Made by a program: the position numbers and the translations under genes
The notes under the pieces: model-generated
Seen by the model: only the letters and a program-made list of their open reading frames with translations
Database searches by the model: none
Told to the model about the DNA's origin: nothing
Shown: piece by piece, positions 16,101 through 25,063 of the stretch
Layout of the letters: each line of letters opens with the position of its first letter
Numbering within the stretch: the first letter of the stretch is position 1
Origin: HGM12998 sp900756495
GTDB lineage: Bacteria > Bacillota > Clostridia > Oscillospirales > Oscillospiraceae
DNA length: 64,000 nucleotides
Direction of reading: 5' to 3'
NCBI GenBank assembly: GCA_958477305.1
Contig: CAUEFI010000002.1
Location: 62,001-126,000 of the forward strand

Positions 16101-17321
16101 TCATACTACACCATTTCTGATTTGGGAAGTGTCAAAATCGCCGGAATTCAGCGTCCCGGCCAGGGCGCACAAAACCACCGCCGCCGCACCGCTGGCCATA
16201 CAAAAGCAGAGCATCATCGTCACACCCCCTAAATCCAGCAGCCTCCCGGCCAGCAGGCTCCCAAGCATCCCGCCCAGCCCATTGGAGGCAACCATCATCA
16301 CAGTCTGTCCCCGGACCCGGTCTGCAGGCGGCACAGACTCGTTGACAAAATAGACCGACGCCGGAGTAAAGAGACCGTACCCCAGCATCTGAAGCGGCTG
16401 GGCCAGCAAGACTCCGGCCAAATTCCGGGCGGCCAGCAGCGCCGCCCCCTTTCCCAGCATGAAGACCATAGACAGCAGAAGAATTCTCCTACTGCCAAGC
16501 CTTCTCATTAGCTTGGGAAAGAGCACGGCCGCAGGCAGCTCAAAGCCTGCCATCAGAAACAGTGCCACACCCAGATCAGCGCTCTCCCCTCCCCGGCTCT
16601 CTACAATATTCACCAGGAAGTTCGACAGGGGCATCACGGCCGTCAGACCGCACAGCACGCCCGCCAGGGTGAGCGTAAACCGGGGGCTGTACTTCAGCAG
16701 GGCGGGGATGGACCGCGGCTTCTCTGCCTTTAAGGCCGTACCCGCTTCAGCGGGAAATAGCGGATAAGTGACGACCAATATGATCTCCAGCGCCATAAGT
16801 CCGGCGTGTGTCACCAGCGTGGTCTCCACCCCCAAATGCCGCACCTGAAGCCCCAGAAAGACACACACCACCGCATAGGCCAGTGAGCCCAGCCCTCTGC
16901 CCAGGCTGTAGCGGATGGGCATCCCTGCATTGATAAACTGGATCGCCATAGCGTCCATCAGGGGATAGGATGAGATCTCCAGCGCCCCCAGCACAGCAAA
17001 GACGGCCAGCGTTCCTCCCAAGCCCATCTCTGGAAAGAGCAGCAGACAGATCCCCGCTCCCAGCGACACTGCCAGCGAGAGACCCACGATACGCCTCAGG
17101 GGGATGTCCGGGCGCCGGTCGGCCAGTCCTCCCAGCAGGGGCTGGCATACAATTCCCGCCAGGCACCGCACTGCAATGACCATGCCGGCCTGACTGTTGG
17201 TGAAGCCACGCTCCTGGAGCAGTGCCGCCTGGTAAGCACACACGGCTGCGTACATGGCCCAAAAGCCCATCTGCATGGCAATATAATGGCCATCCAGGCG
17301 GCGAAGGGAGGGCGTTTTCAA
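16101..17321 (-). CDS. MFS transporter (MFS_1-like)
   Basis: 406 residues with about 12 hydrophobic segments. 'FWAMYAAVCAYQAALLQERG' at the start and 'PLMDAMAIQFIN' suggest the LacY/NupG-like 'MFS_1_like' group. It lies 13 bases downstream of the DHHW-protein gene in the same direction, so it could be the last gene of the acyltransferase operon. Substrate not predictable. Confidence 0.8.
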   Translation of the reverse strand: MKTPSLRRLDGHYIAMQMGFWAMYAAVCAYQAALLQERGFTNSQAGMVIAVRCLAGIVCQPLLGGLADRRPDIPLRRIVGLSLAVSLGAGICLLLFPEMGLGGTLAVFAVLGALEISSYPLMDAMAIQFINAGMPIRYSLGRGLGSLAYAVVCVFLGLQVRHLGVETTLVTHAGLMALEIILVVTYPLFPAEAGTALKAEKPRSIPALLKYSPRFTLTLAGVLCGLTAVMPLSNFLVNIVESRGGESADLGVALFLMAGFELPAAVLFPKLMRRLGSRRILLLSMVFMLGKGAALLAARNLAGVLLAQPLQMLGYGLFTPASVYFVNESVPPADRVRGQTVMMVASNGLGGMLGSLLAGRLLDLGGVTMMLCFCMASGAAAVVLCALAGTLNSGDFDTSQIRNGVV

Positions 17322-17334
17322 AAAGTGTCACTTC

Positions 17335-18528
17335 CTATTTCGTCCGGCAGAACATCTCAGGGTTGCTCAGCGTCCCTACGGTATAGAGCGTCACGACCAG
17401 ATCAGGCTTTTCGGACAGGATGGTCTCCGTCAAATCGCCGGAAAAATAGCGCAGATCTACTGTTACCAGCTCTGAGCAGCCCAGCGCGAGAAAGGGCGTC
17501 ATGGCGCAGGCAAAGGAATCGCGGATCAGCAGGATTTTCGGTCCCTCCGGGTTGTTCCGGTTCACGGCCCGGGCCAGCGGATAGTCTCCGCCTGCATAGT
17601 AGGTATAGGGATTGCCGTCAAACCAGTCTCTCGCTGCAATGCGCTCCGGAAAACATACCGACTGGTTGAAGGGTCCCGTGCGGTCGATCCCGTAGAACGG
17701 ACAAGTGTAGGTCAAATCGGTATCAAACTTGGGGGTATATACCGTAAAGTCGTCCACGCCCCCGTACAAGGTCCCCACCCGCTTGCCCTGACTGCCCAAA
17801 AAGAACCTCTCATATACCGTCTTTTCATAATGAGACTCATCCGTGAGGGCAGGATCAAAAGAGAATCCATAGCGCTGCGTCATTTCTCCAGCCAGAACTC
17901 CCCAGGCGGCAAAGGCGGCCTCAGGCCTCCAATGGTGATCGGTCCGGAAAAACCAGTCCCCATAATTCCCGTGGCTTTCAAACCAAGGCCGCAGGTCCAA
18001 GGTATCTACCCCCGCGTCTGCCAATAAATCCAGAAACAGGTCAGCCTCCTCAATGGAGTAATTCTGTATGCCTGCCGGCAACTGACTGTTATCCATCAGC
18101 TTCTGCGGCGCCACTGTAAAGAGATATGGAATTCCGGCACCGGCCAGTGTCTCTTTCAGCTGTGCTGCCGCTTCGGCGTTGGCCGTCACATCCATTCTCT
18201 CCTGAGAGAGATTTGCAAAGGTGAGGGCTCCGTCGGCCAGCTTTACCACTGTGGCGGTCTGTGATTGGGCGTCCTCAATGATCCGCCGCCCCAACAGGCG
18301 CTGGTAACCGCCGAAGAGCTGAATGAAAAAGTGAGTCTCATCCAAATCGCTGTTAGCCGCCGCTTCTGCGGTTTCGCTGAAGGCCGCAAAGCCGCCTTCC
18401 CGCCGGGCCGCGCCGAAGGCCTCCCGCAGCTCGCCCCCCTGAAAAAAGGATACGATTAGTACGGCAAAGCAGATCCCCATGCCCGCCAGAAAAAACAGCG
18501 CGCCGCAGGTCTCTCGGCTCCATTTCAC
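17335..18528 (-). CDS. DHHW-motif protein (AlgX/AlgJ-like O-acetylation partner)
   Basis: 397 residues with one N-terminal membrane anchor (about residues 10-30) and an extracytoplasmic SGNH-hydrolase-like domain. The motif 'FFRTDHHWRPEAAFAAW' gives the family its name, and 'ILLIRDSFACAM' supplies the Ser of an SGNH-type active site. Such proteins work next to an MBOAT protein in O-acetylating exported polysaccharides. The MBOAT gene ends 51 bases upstream, which supports that pairing. Confidence 0.85.
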   Translation of the reverse strand: MKWSRETCGALFFLAGMGICFAVLIVSFFQGGELREAFGAARREGGFAAFSETAEAAANSDLDETHFFIQLFGGYQRLLGRRIIEDAQSQTATVVKLADGALTFANLSQERMDVTANAEAAAQLKETLAGAGIPYLFTVAPQKLMDNSQLPAGIQNYSIEEADLFLDLLADAGVDTLDLRPWFESHGNYGDWFFRTDHHWRPEAAFAAWGVLAGEMTQRYGFSFDPALTDESHYEKTVYERFFLGSQGKRVGTLYGGVDDFTVYTPKFDTDLTYTCPFYGIDRTGPFNQSVCFPERIAARDWFDGNPYTYYAGGDYPLARAVNRNNPEGPKILLIRDSFACAMTPFLALGCSELVTVDLRYFSGDLTETILSEKPDLVVTLYTVGTLSNPEMFCRTK

Positions 18529-18578
18529 AGGCTGTCACCTCGGTTCAGAGGGGCTCCGGCATCCGCCGGGGCGCTCCG

Positions 18579-19997
18579 CTAAAAGTTGAAATAGATAAAC
18601 GGGTTATAGGTCCCCTTGACCAGAAAACTGGCCGACACCAAAAATACGGCCAGCAGCAGTGCGGCATACCCCGCATCCCACAGGGGAGCCAGCCGCCTCC
18701 GGGCATACAGCTTGTCCCTCACCCACCCGGCCACAGGCGCGGCGAAGATCACCGCGGCGATCAGCACGGGGAGATTCTCCCAGAGATACATAGCGGCAGT
18801 ACTGTCCCAGCCGGGACGGCTACCCAGGAAAAGCATATCGCGGAAATAGCGCAGAGCGTCTCCTATCCCCTCGGCCCGGAAGAGGACCCAGGCAAAATTG
18901 ACCATAAGCATGGTGAACAGCCATCTCAGGCACGCCGGCCATCCCCGGCCCAGTCCGGCAAACTTCTCCAGCACCAGCAGCACAAAGTACAGCAGTCCCC
19001 AGCAGAGAAACGTCCAGTTGGCACCGTGCCACACACCGGTCAGGAGCCACACCACAAATAGATTGCCCACATGCCGCCAGGGGGATTTAACCCTGCTCCC
19101 TCCCAGTGGGAAGTACACATAGTCCCGAAACCATGTAGACAGAGAGATATGCCACCGGCGCCAGAATTCGGTGACGGATTTGGCCAGATAGGGATAGTTG
19201 AAATTCTCCAGGAAATGGAATCCGAACATCTTTCCCAAACCGATGGCCATATCCGAGTAGCCGGAAAAGTCGTAATAGATCTGCAAGGTATAGCAGACAG
19301 CGCCAAGCCAGGCCAGCCCCGCCGACGCAAGCCCCTGGCCGCTGAGCTGAAACGCGCGGTCAGCCACCACGGCAAGCTGATTGGCGATGAGGACCTTTTT
19401 CCCCAACCCCACCACAAACCGGCAGGCTCCGGCCGAGAAGTCCGGCCAGTTTTCCCTGCGGTTGTCAATCTGATCGGCCACTGTCTCATACTTGACGATA
19501 GGTCCGGCGATGAGCTGAGGGAAAAAGGAGATGTAAAGGCCTACCTTCAGAGGGTTGACCTGTACGCCCCCCCTGCCCCGGTGTACATCCAGTACGTAGC
19601 TGAGGGCCTGGAAGGTAAAAAACGAAATCCCGATGGGCAGCTCGATCAGGGGCACTGTCAACTGTGCGCCCAGTAGATTCAGATTGGTGAGGACAAAGGT
19701 CAGGTATTTAAAAACGAAGAGAAGCCCCAGATTGGCCAGTACTGCCAGGAGGACGGGCAGCCTCCCCTTCCGTCCCCGCTGCCGGTCGGCTCCCACCCAA
19801 AGGCCAAACCCATAGTTGGCCGCGATGGAGGCCAGCATGATCAGTACAAAGCGAGGTTCCCCCCAGGCGTAAAAAAAGAGGGAGACCGCCAGTAGGAATA
19901 TATTTTGCACCTGCCTCCAACGCCGCAGCACCACATAATAACCAAGCAGCACCAGGGGCAGAAAGAGAAACAGAAAGACAGTGCTGGAAAACAGCAT
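18579..19997 (-). CDS. MBOAT family O-acyltransferase (AlgI/DltB-like)
   Basis: 472 residues, multi-pass. MBOAT core marks are 'LPIGISFFTFQALSYVLDV', 'TEFWRRWHISLSTWFRDY' and the catalytic-His region 'LTGVWHGANWTFLCWG'. These proteins carry acyl groups across the membrane onto a periplasmic or wall acceptor. In this cluster (acyltransferase-3, MBOAT, DHHW protein) the likely acceptor is an exported glycan. No D-alanylation genes (dltA/C/D) are nearby, which argues against DltB. It starts about 19 bases after the acyltransferase-3 gene. Confidence 0.92.
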   Translation of the reverse strand: MLFSSTVFLFLFLPLVLLGYYVVLRRWRQVQNIFLLAVSLFFYAWGEPRFVLIMLASIAANYGFGLWVGADRQRGRKGRLPVLLAVLANLGLLFVFKYLTFVLTNLNLLGAQLTVPLIELPIGISFFTFQALSYVLDVHRGRGGVQVNPLKVGLYISFFPQLIAGPIVKYETVADQIDNRRENWPDFSAGACRFVVGLGKKVLIANQLAVVADRAFQLSGQGLASAGLAWLGAVCYTLQIYYDFSGYSDMAIGLGKMFGFHFLENFNYPYLAKSVTEFWRRWHISLSTWFRDYVYFPLGGSRVKSPWRHVGNLFVVWLLTGVWHGANWTFLCWGLLYFVLLVLEKFAGLGRGWPACLRWLFTMLMVNFAWVLFRAEGIGDALRYFRDMLFLGSRPGWDSTAAMYLWENLPVLIAAVIFAAPVAGWVRDKLYARRRLAPLWDAGYAALLLAVFLVSASFLVKGTYNPFIYFNF

Positions 19998-20016
19998 GGC
20001 TCAGGCTCCTTTGGGT

Positions 20017-21081
20017 TCAGGTAATCACACGTCCCAGCAGCGGAATTTTGGACAGCACCCAAGCCGCCGCCCAAGCACAGGCAAAGACCAGCACAGCGAG
20101 TACCGGCACCGAAAAGGCGGGGAAAAAGGAGAGGGTGGTGATTCCAAAATAATCCAGCAGCATCAGGAAGAGATCGTGGATCAGATAGATGCCGAACGAG
20201 ATACGGGCCGTGGTCAGGAAGCGCTGTCTGCGGGAGCGCTCCTCGCTTACCCCCAGCGTATACCGGAAGAGCACAAAGACGGCTGCCGCCATCAGCGCCA
20301 CGTTGGGGGTGCAGTACTCATAGAGTATCAGCTCCTCCGTTCCACGGCTCTGCAGGAGCGCAGTGCCCCCTACCGTCACCACGGCCCCCAGCACCCCCAG
20401 AATATAGACGAGAAACTCCGATGCACGGTTCAGCGTGTACGTCTTCAGGTAATATCCAGCAATATAGTACCCCAAAAATTTAACGGTATTAGTGGAGTAG
20501 TACATGGCCCAGAGCCAGCGGTTTACCGTAGCGCTCTCATGGATCTGTTGGGTCAGGGGCAGCACCAGGCAGACCAGGGCCCACACCAGGAAAAACCAAT
20601 GGAACTCTCTCCGGCCGGCTCCCCGGACAAAGGCGCGCAGTACGGGGGTGAGGATATACAGACCTATGATGGCATAGAGAAACCAGAGATGGTAATGGGT
20701 GTCCCCCAGCACCACGTTGTAAAAGGCGTCCCACACCGCCTGAGGGCTCAGTTTCCCGCCGGCCATCAGCAGCTGAGCCAGATGATACACAGTTCCCCAA
20801 AAGAACAGGGCAATCAGAATACGCAGAATGTGGTGGAACACGAGCCTCGGCAGTGTCAATCCCCGCTTCGGATCCAGCATAAACATACCAGAGAGCATGA
20901 CAAAGACGGGGACGCACCAGCGGGAGATCCCATTGTACACGTTGAAAGCCGTCCAGGCCCCCGATCCGGCCGCCACGTCCGCCATCTGGGAGCCTGCAAG
21001 GTGAATTACCACCACTGCGAAAACGGCTGCTGCGCGCAGCAGGTCGGCGTAGACCAGGCGGCCGCCCTCGTTTCGGGCCAC
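20017..21081 (-). CDS. Acyltransferase family 3 membrane protein (OafA/WecH-like)
   Basis: 354 residues, about 10 transmembrane segments. The N-terminal 'VYADLLRAAAVFAVVVIHL' carries the usual R-x10-H catalytic arrangement of acyltransferase 3. 'CVPVFVMLSGMFML' and 'HYHLWFLYAIIGLYILTPV' are typical. It acylates sugars on the membrane or cell surface. The gene starts 3 bases after the glyoxalase stop, so the two are co-transcribed, and MBOAT and DHHW follow: a likely envelope-modification operon. Confidence 0.9.
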   Translation of the reverse strand: MARNEGGRLVYADLLRAAAVFAVVVIHLAGSQMADVAAGSGAWTAFNVYNGISRWCVPVFVMLSGMFMLDPKRGLTLPRLVFHHILRILIALFFWGTVYHLAQLLMAGGKLSPQAVWDAFYNVVLGDTHYHLWFLYAIIGLYILTPVLRAFVRGAGRREFHWFFLVWALVCLVLPLTQQIHESATVNRWLWAMYYSTNTVKFLGYYIAGYYLKTYTLNRASEFLVYILGVLGAVVTVGGTALLQSRGTEELILYEYCTPNVALMAAAVFVLFRYTLGVSEERSRRQRFLTTARISFGIYLIHDLFLMLLDYFGITTLSFFPAFSVPVLAVLVFACAWAAAWVLSKIPLLGRVIT

Positions 21082-21084
21082 GGC

Positions 21085-21453
21085 TTATTGTCCCGCAGGG
21101 ATAATCTCGATCCAGTATCCGTCCGGATCCTGGATAAAGTAAATCCCCATGTCCGGATTCTCAAAGCAGATGCAACCCATTTCCCCATGTCTGGCATGAG
21201 CCGCGCCAAAGTCGTCTGCGTGAAAGGCCAGGTGGTACTCCTCTTCGCCCAGATCGTAGGGCTCGGTGCGATCCCGCAGCCAGGTCAGCTCCAGGGCAAA
21301 ATCACTGACGCCGTCCCCTAGGAATACGATCTTGAAAGACTTATCCTCCGGCTCAATCTCACGGGTGGGGGTAAGCCCCAGGGCCTTGCTGTAGAATTCC
21401 AGTGAGCGGTTCAGATCCAGGACATTGAAATTAAAATGGGTAAAACGAAACAT
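21085..21453 (-). CDS. Glyoxalase/VOC-family protein (lactoylglutathione lyase-like)
   Basis: 122 residues from ATG 21453 (protein MFRFTHFNF...) with an AAGGTG site. One betaalphabetabetabeta VOC module is visible: 'FNFNVLDLNRSLEFYSKALG', 'FALELTWL', 'HLAFHADDF' and the C-terminal metal ligand 'DPDGYWIEIIP'. Glyoxalase I converts the methylglyoxal-thiol adduct to a lactoyl thioester. VOC proteins this short act as dimers. First gene of the acyltransferase operon, with a promoter 185 bases upstream. Confidence 0.85.
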   Translation of the reverse strand: MFRFTHFNFNVLDLNRSLEFYSKALGLTPTREIEPEDKSFKIVFLGDGVSDFALELTWLRDRTEPYDLGEEEYHLAFHADDFGAAHARHGEMGCICFENPDMGIYFIQDPDGYWIEIIPAGQ

Positions 21454-21530
21454 GACAATCACCTTCCTGACATATCTCGCCGGCCTTGCGTCTGCTGCCC
21501 GGCAGGCACAGTCCGGTCCGGCGCCGCGCC

Positions 21531-21649
21531 TGCCCTTCGCCGCTGGCTCGGGCGCGCCAAGTACAGCTATTGCACCACAGGCACAAGTTGTACTAGGCTT
21601 GCCCTTCGCCGCTGGCTCGGGCGCGCCAAGTACAGCTATTGTACCACAG
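21531..21649. repeat. Two 50-bp direct repeats, 49/50 identical
   Basis: Copies at 21531-21580 and 21600-21649 (period 69 bp) differ by one base. Each holds a -10-like box for the minus strand: TACAAT in the distal copy, TGCAAT in the copy nearer the glyoxalase gene. A tandem duplication of promoter DNA is the simplest reading. Confidence 0.9.
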
Positions 21650-21666
21650 CGGGGATCCCAAGACAA
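21638..21666 (-). promoter_or_regulatory. Promoter of the glyoxalase-acyltransferase operon
   Basis: On the minus strand: TTGTCT (21661-21666), a 17-base spacer, TACAAT (21638-21643). The second copy of the 50-bp repeat has no matching -35 box. The transcript would carry a leader of about 180 bases through both repeats. Confidence 0.65.
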
Positions 21667-21702
21667 GGCGGAGCTTTTCCCCGCTCCACCCTTTGCAGCG
21701 GT

Positions 21703-22572
21703 TTATATAACAGCTTTACCCGACTGCATGTGCTCTGCAATCTGACGCCCCGTCGGGGTCGCGGCCAGCCCTCCATTGCCTGTCTCCCGCAGGGATACGG
21801 GCAGCGACTCCCCCACTGAGCGCATGGCGTCAATCACCTCATCGCAGGGGATAGCGGAGCAGATTCCGGCCAGGGCCATATCGGCACAGGCCAGGGCGTT
21901 AACCGCTCCGGCCACATTGCGCTTGACACAGGGAACCTCCACCAGTCCGGCCACCGGATCGCATACCAGACCCAGCAGATTCTTGATTGCCATGGCACAG
22001 GCCGCCGCCATCTGTTCCGGTGCGCCGCCCCTCAGATGGACCAGGGCAGCCGCCGCCATGGCGGAAGCTGACCCGACTTCAGCTTGGCATCCACCCTCAG
22101 CCCCCGAAATAGAGGCCCGGGTGGCGATCACCTGTCCGAATCCCGCCGCGACGTAGAGGGCCTGAACCATTGTCTCGTCGTTCAGGCTGTACTTTTTCTG
22201 CACCGGCAGCAGCACAGCCGGCATAACGCCCGAAGCACCCGCCGTAGGAGCCGCCACGATGCGCCCCATACAGGCGTTGCACTCCCCTGTCTTCAGCGCC
22301 GTGGCGATGACATCTTGGATAAACGGGCCGCACAGCGTCTCTGCCGCAGCCGCCATGCGCGCCCCCGCGCCCCCTGTCAGGCCGGATGCGGAGCGGAGGG
22401 CTCCGTCGTAGCCCTCCGCCGCCGCCTTCATGGCCAGCCACAGGCCGGACATGCGCCTCCAGCTCCCGGCCCGCTCGCCTCCCCGATCCCGGAGATCGTC
22501 CTCCAGCACCGCCTCCCACAGAGGCCTGGCCCCAGCTGCCTCCACCAAGGTCTTAACCGACTGAAACGCCAT
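21703..22572 (-). CDS. sdaAA: L-serine ammonia-lyase, iron-sulfur dependent, subunit alpha
   Basis: 289 residues. With the beta subunit it deaminates L-serine to pyruvate and ammonia, using a [4Fe-4S] cluster. Cluster cysteines are seen in 'CNACMGRIVAAPTAGASG', and further ones in 'CDPVAGLVEVPC'; 'GAEGGCQAEVGSASAMAAA' is typical. The start is ATG 22572, 4 bases after the beta-subunit stop, so the subunits are translationally linked. Length is normal for the split, two-chain Firmicutes form. Confidence 0.96.
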   Translation of the reverse strand: MAFQSVKTLVEAAGARPLWEAVLEDDLRDRGGERAGSWRRMSGLWLAMKAAAEGYDGALRSASGLTGGAGARMAAAAETLCGPFIQDVIATALKTGECNACMGRIVAAPTAGASGVMPAVLLPVQKKYSLNDETMVQALYVAAGFGQVIATRASISGAEGGCQAEVGSASAMAAAALVHLRGGAPEQMAAACAMAIKNLLGLVCDPVAGLVEVPCVKRNVAGAVNALACADMALAGICSAIPCDEVIDAMRSVGESLPVSLRETGNGGLAATPTGRQIAEHMQSGKAVI

Positions 22573-22576
22573 CCTG

Positions 22577-23242
22577 TCACTCCTCCCCCATGTTCAGATA
22601 AACGGTACGGACCACGCCCGGACCCTGGCGCAACCGCTCCACCACGCCGGCGGGAATCGCCTGGTCGCTCTCAATGACCATGACGGCCAGTCCGCCCCGC
22701 CGGTCCCGGTAGAGCTGCATGGTAGCGATATTTACCCCGTGTTCGCAGAGTAGATTGGCCACCTCGGCCACCTGGCCGGGCCGATCCTCATTGCGGATGA
22801 TCAGGGTGGGATAGTCTCCGGTAAAGGCCGCCTCCAGGCCGTCAATGGCGTTGACCCGCACCCGTCCGCCCCCCAGGCTGGAGGCATTGACCTCCAGCCT
22901 GCGGCCCTGTCTGTCCACCGCCTGGATTACTACGGTGTTGGGATGGGCTCCGCGCAGAACCACCGAGCCCACCGACAGGGCCATCCCCGCCTGTCTGGCC
23001 AGCATAAAGCTCCGCGGGATGGCCGGATCATCAGGCGGCATACCCAGCAGCCCCGCCGCCAAGGCCCGGTCAGTGCCGTGCCCCGCCCCCGTGGCTGCAA
23101 AAGAGCCATGCAGCAGCAGCGACGCCTCCACCGGTTGAGACCCCAGCAGCCGCCGCGTGATCAGTCCAATACGTACCGCCCCGGCGGTATGAGAGGAGGA
23201 CGGTCCCACCATAACGGGACCCATAATATCAAAAATTGTCAT
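22577..23242 (-). CDS. sdaAB: L-serine ammonia-lyase, iron-sulfur dependent, subunit beta
   Basis: 221 residues from ATG 23242 (protein MTIFDIMGP...) after AAGGAG. 'GPSSSHTAGAVRIG' near the N terminus is the serine-dehydratase beta signature, and the C-terminal 70 or so residues form an ACT domain ('LIIRNEDRPGQVAEVANLL'), probably binding serine. First gene of the sdaAB-sdaAA operon. An extended -10 (TGGTACAAT on the minus strand) lies about 55 bases upstream. Confidence 0.96.
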   Translation of the reverse strand: MTIFDIMGPVMVGPSSSHTAGAVRIGLITRRLLGSQPVEASLLLHGSFAATGAGHGTDRALAAGLLGMPPDDPAIPRSFMLARQAGMALSVGSVVLRGAHPNTVVIQAVDRQGRRLEVNASSLGGGRVRVNAIDGLEAAFTGDYPTLIIRNEDRPGQVAEVANLLCEHGVNIATMQLYRDRRGGLAVMVIESDQAIPAGVVERLRQGPGVVRTVYLNMGEE

Positions 23243-23341
23243 AACACCGCTCCTTATCCAGGCAGTCTGCACCTATACTGCTGTTTATTGTACCAAGATA
23301 CCCGGAGAAAAAACAGGCCGCGGACCGGACTGCTGTGGGGA

Positions 23342-23371
23342 AAGGGCGCCGGACTGCAGCCCGGCGCCCTT
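23342..23371 (-). terminator. Terminator of the ACT-UPF0210 operon
   Basis: An 11-bp stem (23342-23352 with 23361-23371) just past the UPF0210 stop; the tail (TTTCCCC on the minus strand) is short. Confidence 0.7.
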
Positions 23372-23375
23372 CCGT

Positions 23376-24734
23376 TTAATTCTTCAGGCTGTGCATAGGC
23401 GCAGGGATCCGTCCGCCGCGCTGAACAAACTTCTCGCTTCCAAAGGGATGTACCGGCATGACGGGCGCAGAGCCCAGCAGGCCGCCGAACTCCACCGTAT
23501 CCCCCACCGTCTTGCCCGGGGCCGGAATAATGCGTACGGCCGTGGTCTTGCAGTTGACCATGCCAATGGCGGCCTCATCGGCGATGATTGCCGAAATGGT
23601 CTCGGCGGTGGTATCACCGGGGACGGCGATCATATCAAGCCCCACCGAGCACACGCAGGTCATGGCCTCCAGTTTGTCCAGATGCAGGGCGCCGGACGCG
23701 GCGGCGGCGATCATCCCCTCGTCCTCGCTGACCGGAATAAATGCGCCGGACAGTCCTCCTACGTGGGAAGAGGCCATCACGCCCCCCTTCTTCACTGCGT
23801 CGTTAAGCAGCGCCAGGGCGGCGGTAGTCCCATGGGTGCCGCAGACATCCAGCCCCATCTCCTCCAGAATCCGCGCCACGCTGTCGCCGATGGCTGGGGT
23901 AGGGGCCAGGGAGAGATCCACAATTCCGAACGGTACCCCAAGCCGTCTGCTGGCCTCTTGGGCCACCAACTGACCCATGCGCGTCACCCGGAAGGCGGTC
24001 TTCTTGATGGTCTCGGCCACCACGTCAAAGGGCTGGCCCTTGACATCCTGAAGGGCGTGATATACTACGCCGGGACCGGAAACGCCCACATTGACGACGC
24101 AGTCCCCCTCGCCCACGCCATGGAAGGCCCCGGCCATGAAAGGATTGTCCTCCACCGCATTACAGAAGACCACCAGCTTGGCGCAGCCAAAGCCGCCCCG
24201 GTCGGCGGTCCGCTCGGCAGCGGCCTTGATGGTACGGCCCATCTCCGCCACCGCATCCATATTGATACCCGCCTTGGTGGAGCCCACATTGACAGAGGAG
24301 CACACCAGCTCCGTGCGCGCCAGGGCGTCAGGAATAGAGGCAATGAGCCTCTTATCGGCAGCGGTAGCCCCTTTCTGGACCAGCGCGGAAAAGCCGCCGA
24401 TGAAATTGACCCCGGTCTCCCGGGCCGCATTATCCATCGCCACAGCAAAGGGCACGTAATCGGCGCACTCCGACGCGCCCGCCACCAGAGCCATGGGGGT
24501 GACGGAAATCCGCTTGTTGACAATGGGAATGCCGAACTCCCGCTCGATGGCCTCCCCGGTAGCCACCAGATGGGCAGCCTTGCGTGTAATTTTGTCATAA
24601 ATCTTGCGGCATGCAGTCTTGGGATCCGAGTCGGAACAGTCCAGCAGAGAGATTCCCATGGTGATGGTGCGGATGTCCAGGTGCTGCTGGTCGATCATAT
24701 GGATGGTATCTAAAATTTCGTTCTGATTAATCAT
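23376..24734 (-). CDS. UPF0210 / PFL family protein
   Basis: 452 residues from ATG 24734 (protein MINQNEILDT...). The family is conserved in anaerobes and related in fold to glycyl-radical (PFL-like) barrels, but its reaction is not established to my knowledge. Typical stretches are 'DIRTITMGISLLDC', 'KRISVTPMALVAG' and 'GGLSGAFIPVSEDEGMI'. It follows the ACT-domain gene by 33 bases, the usual pairing, which suggests amino-acid-responsive control. Confidence 0.9.
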   Translation of the reverse strand: MINQNEILDTIHMIDQQHLDIRTITMGISLLDCSDSDPKTACRKIYDKITRKAAHLVATGEAIEREFGIPIVNKRISVTPMALVAGASECADYVPFAVAMDNAARETGVNFIGGFSALVQKGATAADKRLIASIPDALARTELVCSSVNVGSTKAGINMDAVAEMGRTIKAAAERTADRGGFGCAKLVVFCNAVEDNPFMAGAFHGVGEGDCVVNVGVSGPGVVYHALQDVKGQPFDVVAETIKKTAFRVTRMGQLVAQEASRRLGVPFGIVDLSLAPTPAIGDSVARILEEMGLDVCGTHGTTAALALLNDAVKKGGVMASSHVGGLSGAFIPVSEDEGMIAAAASGALHLDKLEAMTCVCSVGLDMIAVPGDTTAETISAIIADEAAIGMVNCKTTAVRIIPAPGKTVGDTVEFGGLLGSAPVMPVHPFGSEKFVQRGGRIPAPMHSLKN

Positions 24735-24767
24735 GAGTGAAAGCGTACCTCCCTGTCGCACACGCCG

Positions 24768-25037
24768 TTAGATCCGGTGCATGGCGTTGAAAATGTCCTC
24801 CCGCTGGGCCAGAATGGACAGCCCGCGCTTCTTTCCTTCGGACTCCAGGAGGGCGGCCAGATCGGCGAAGGGCAGCCTGGCCTTTTCCGTATCCACCAGC
24901 ATAATCATGGTGAAGTACTCCTGCAGGATGGTCTGGCTGATGTCCAAAACGTTGACGTTCTGTTCAGCCAGCAGCGTACAGACGGCGGCGATGATGCCCA
25001 CCTGGTCCTTGCCAATGACGGTGACGATTGCGCGCAT
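24768..25037 (-). CDS. ACT-domain protein (UPF0237 family)
   Basis: 89 residues from ATG 25037 after AAGGAG. It is essentially one ACT domain: 'IVTVIGKDQVGIIAAVCTLL' then 'NVLDISQTIL'. Stand-alone ACT proteins of this kind resemble the GcvR N-terminal part and usually sit in front of UPF0210 genes, as here. They are likely small-molecule sensors, with ligand unknown. Confidence 0.92.
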   Translation of the reverse strand: MRAIVTVIGKDQVGIIAAVCTLLAEQNVNVLDISQTILQEYFTMIMLVDTEKARLPFADLAALLESEGKKRGLSILAQREDIFNAMHRI

Positions 25038-25063
25038 AATAAATCTCCTTCCTATTCTCTCCA

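Noticed and set aside
21531..21649. The 50-bp repeat pair as a CRISPR-like array
   Set aside because: There are only two copies, the 19-bp gap is too short for a spacer, no cas genes are near, and the copies contain promoter elements.
23376..24734. The UPF0210 protein as a pyruvate formate-lyase
   Set aside because: It lacks the C-terminal glycyl-radical motif and is far shorter; only the family name recalls PFL.
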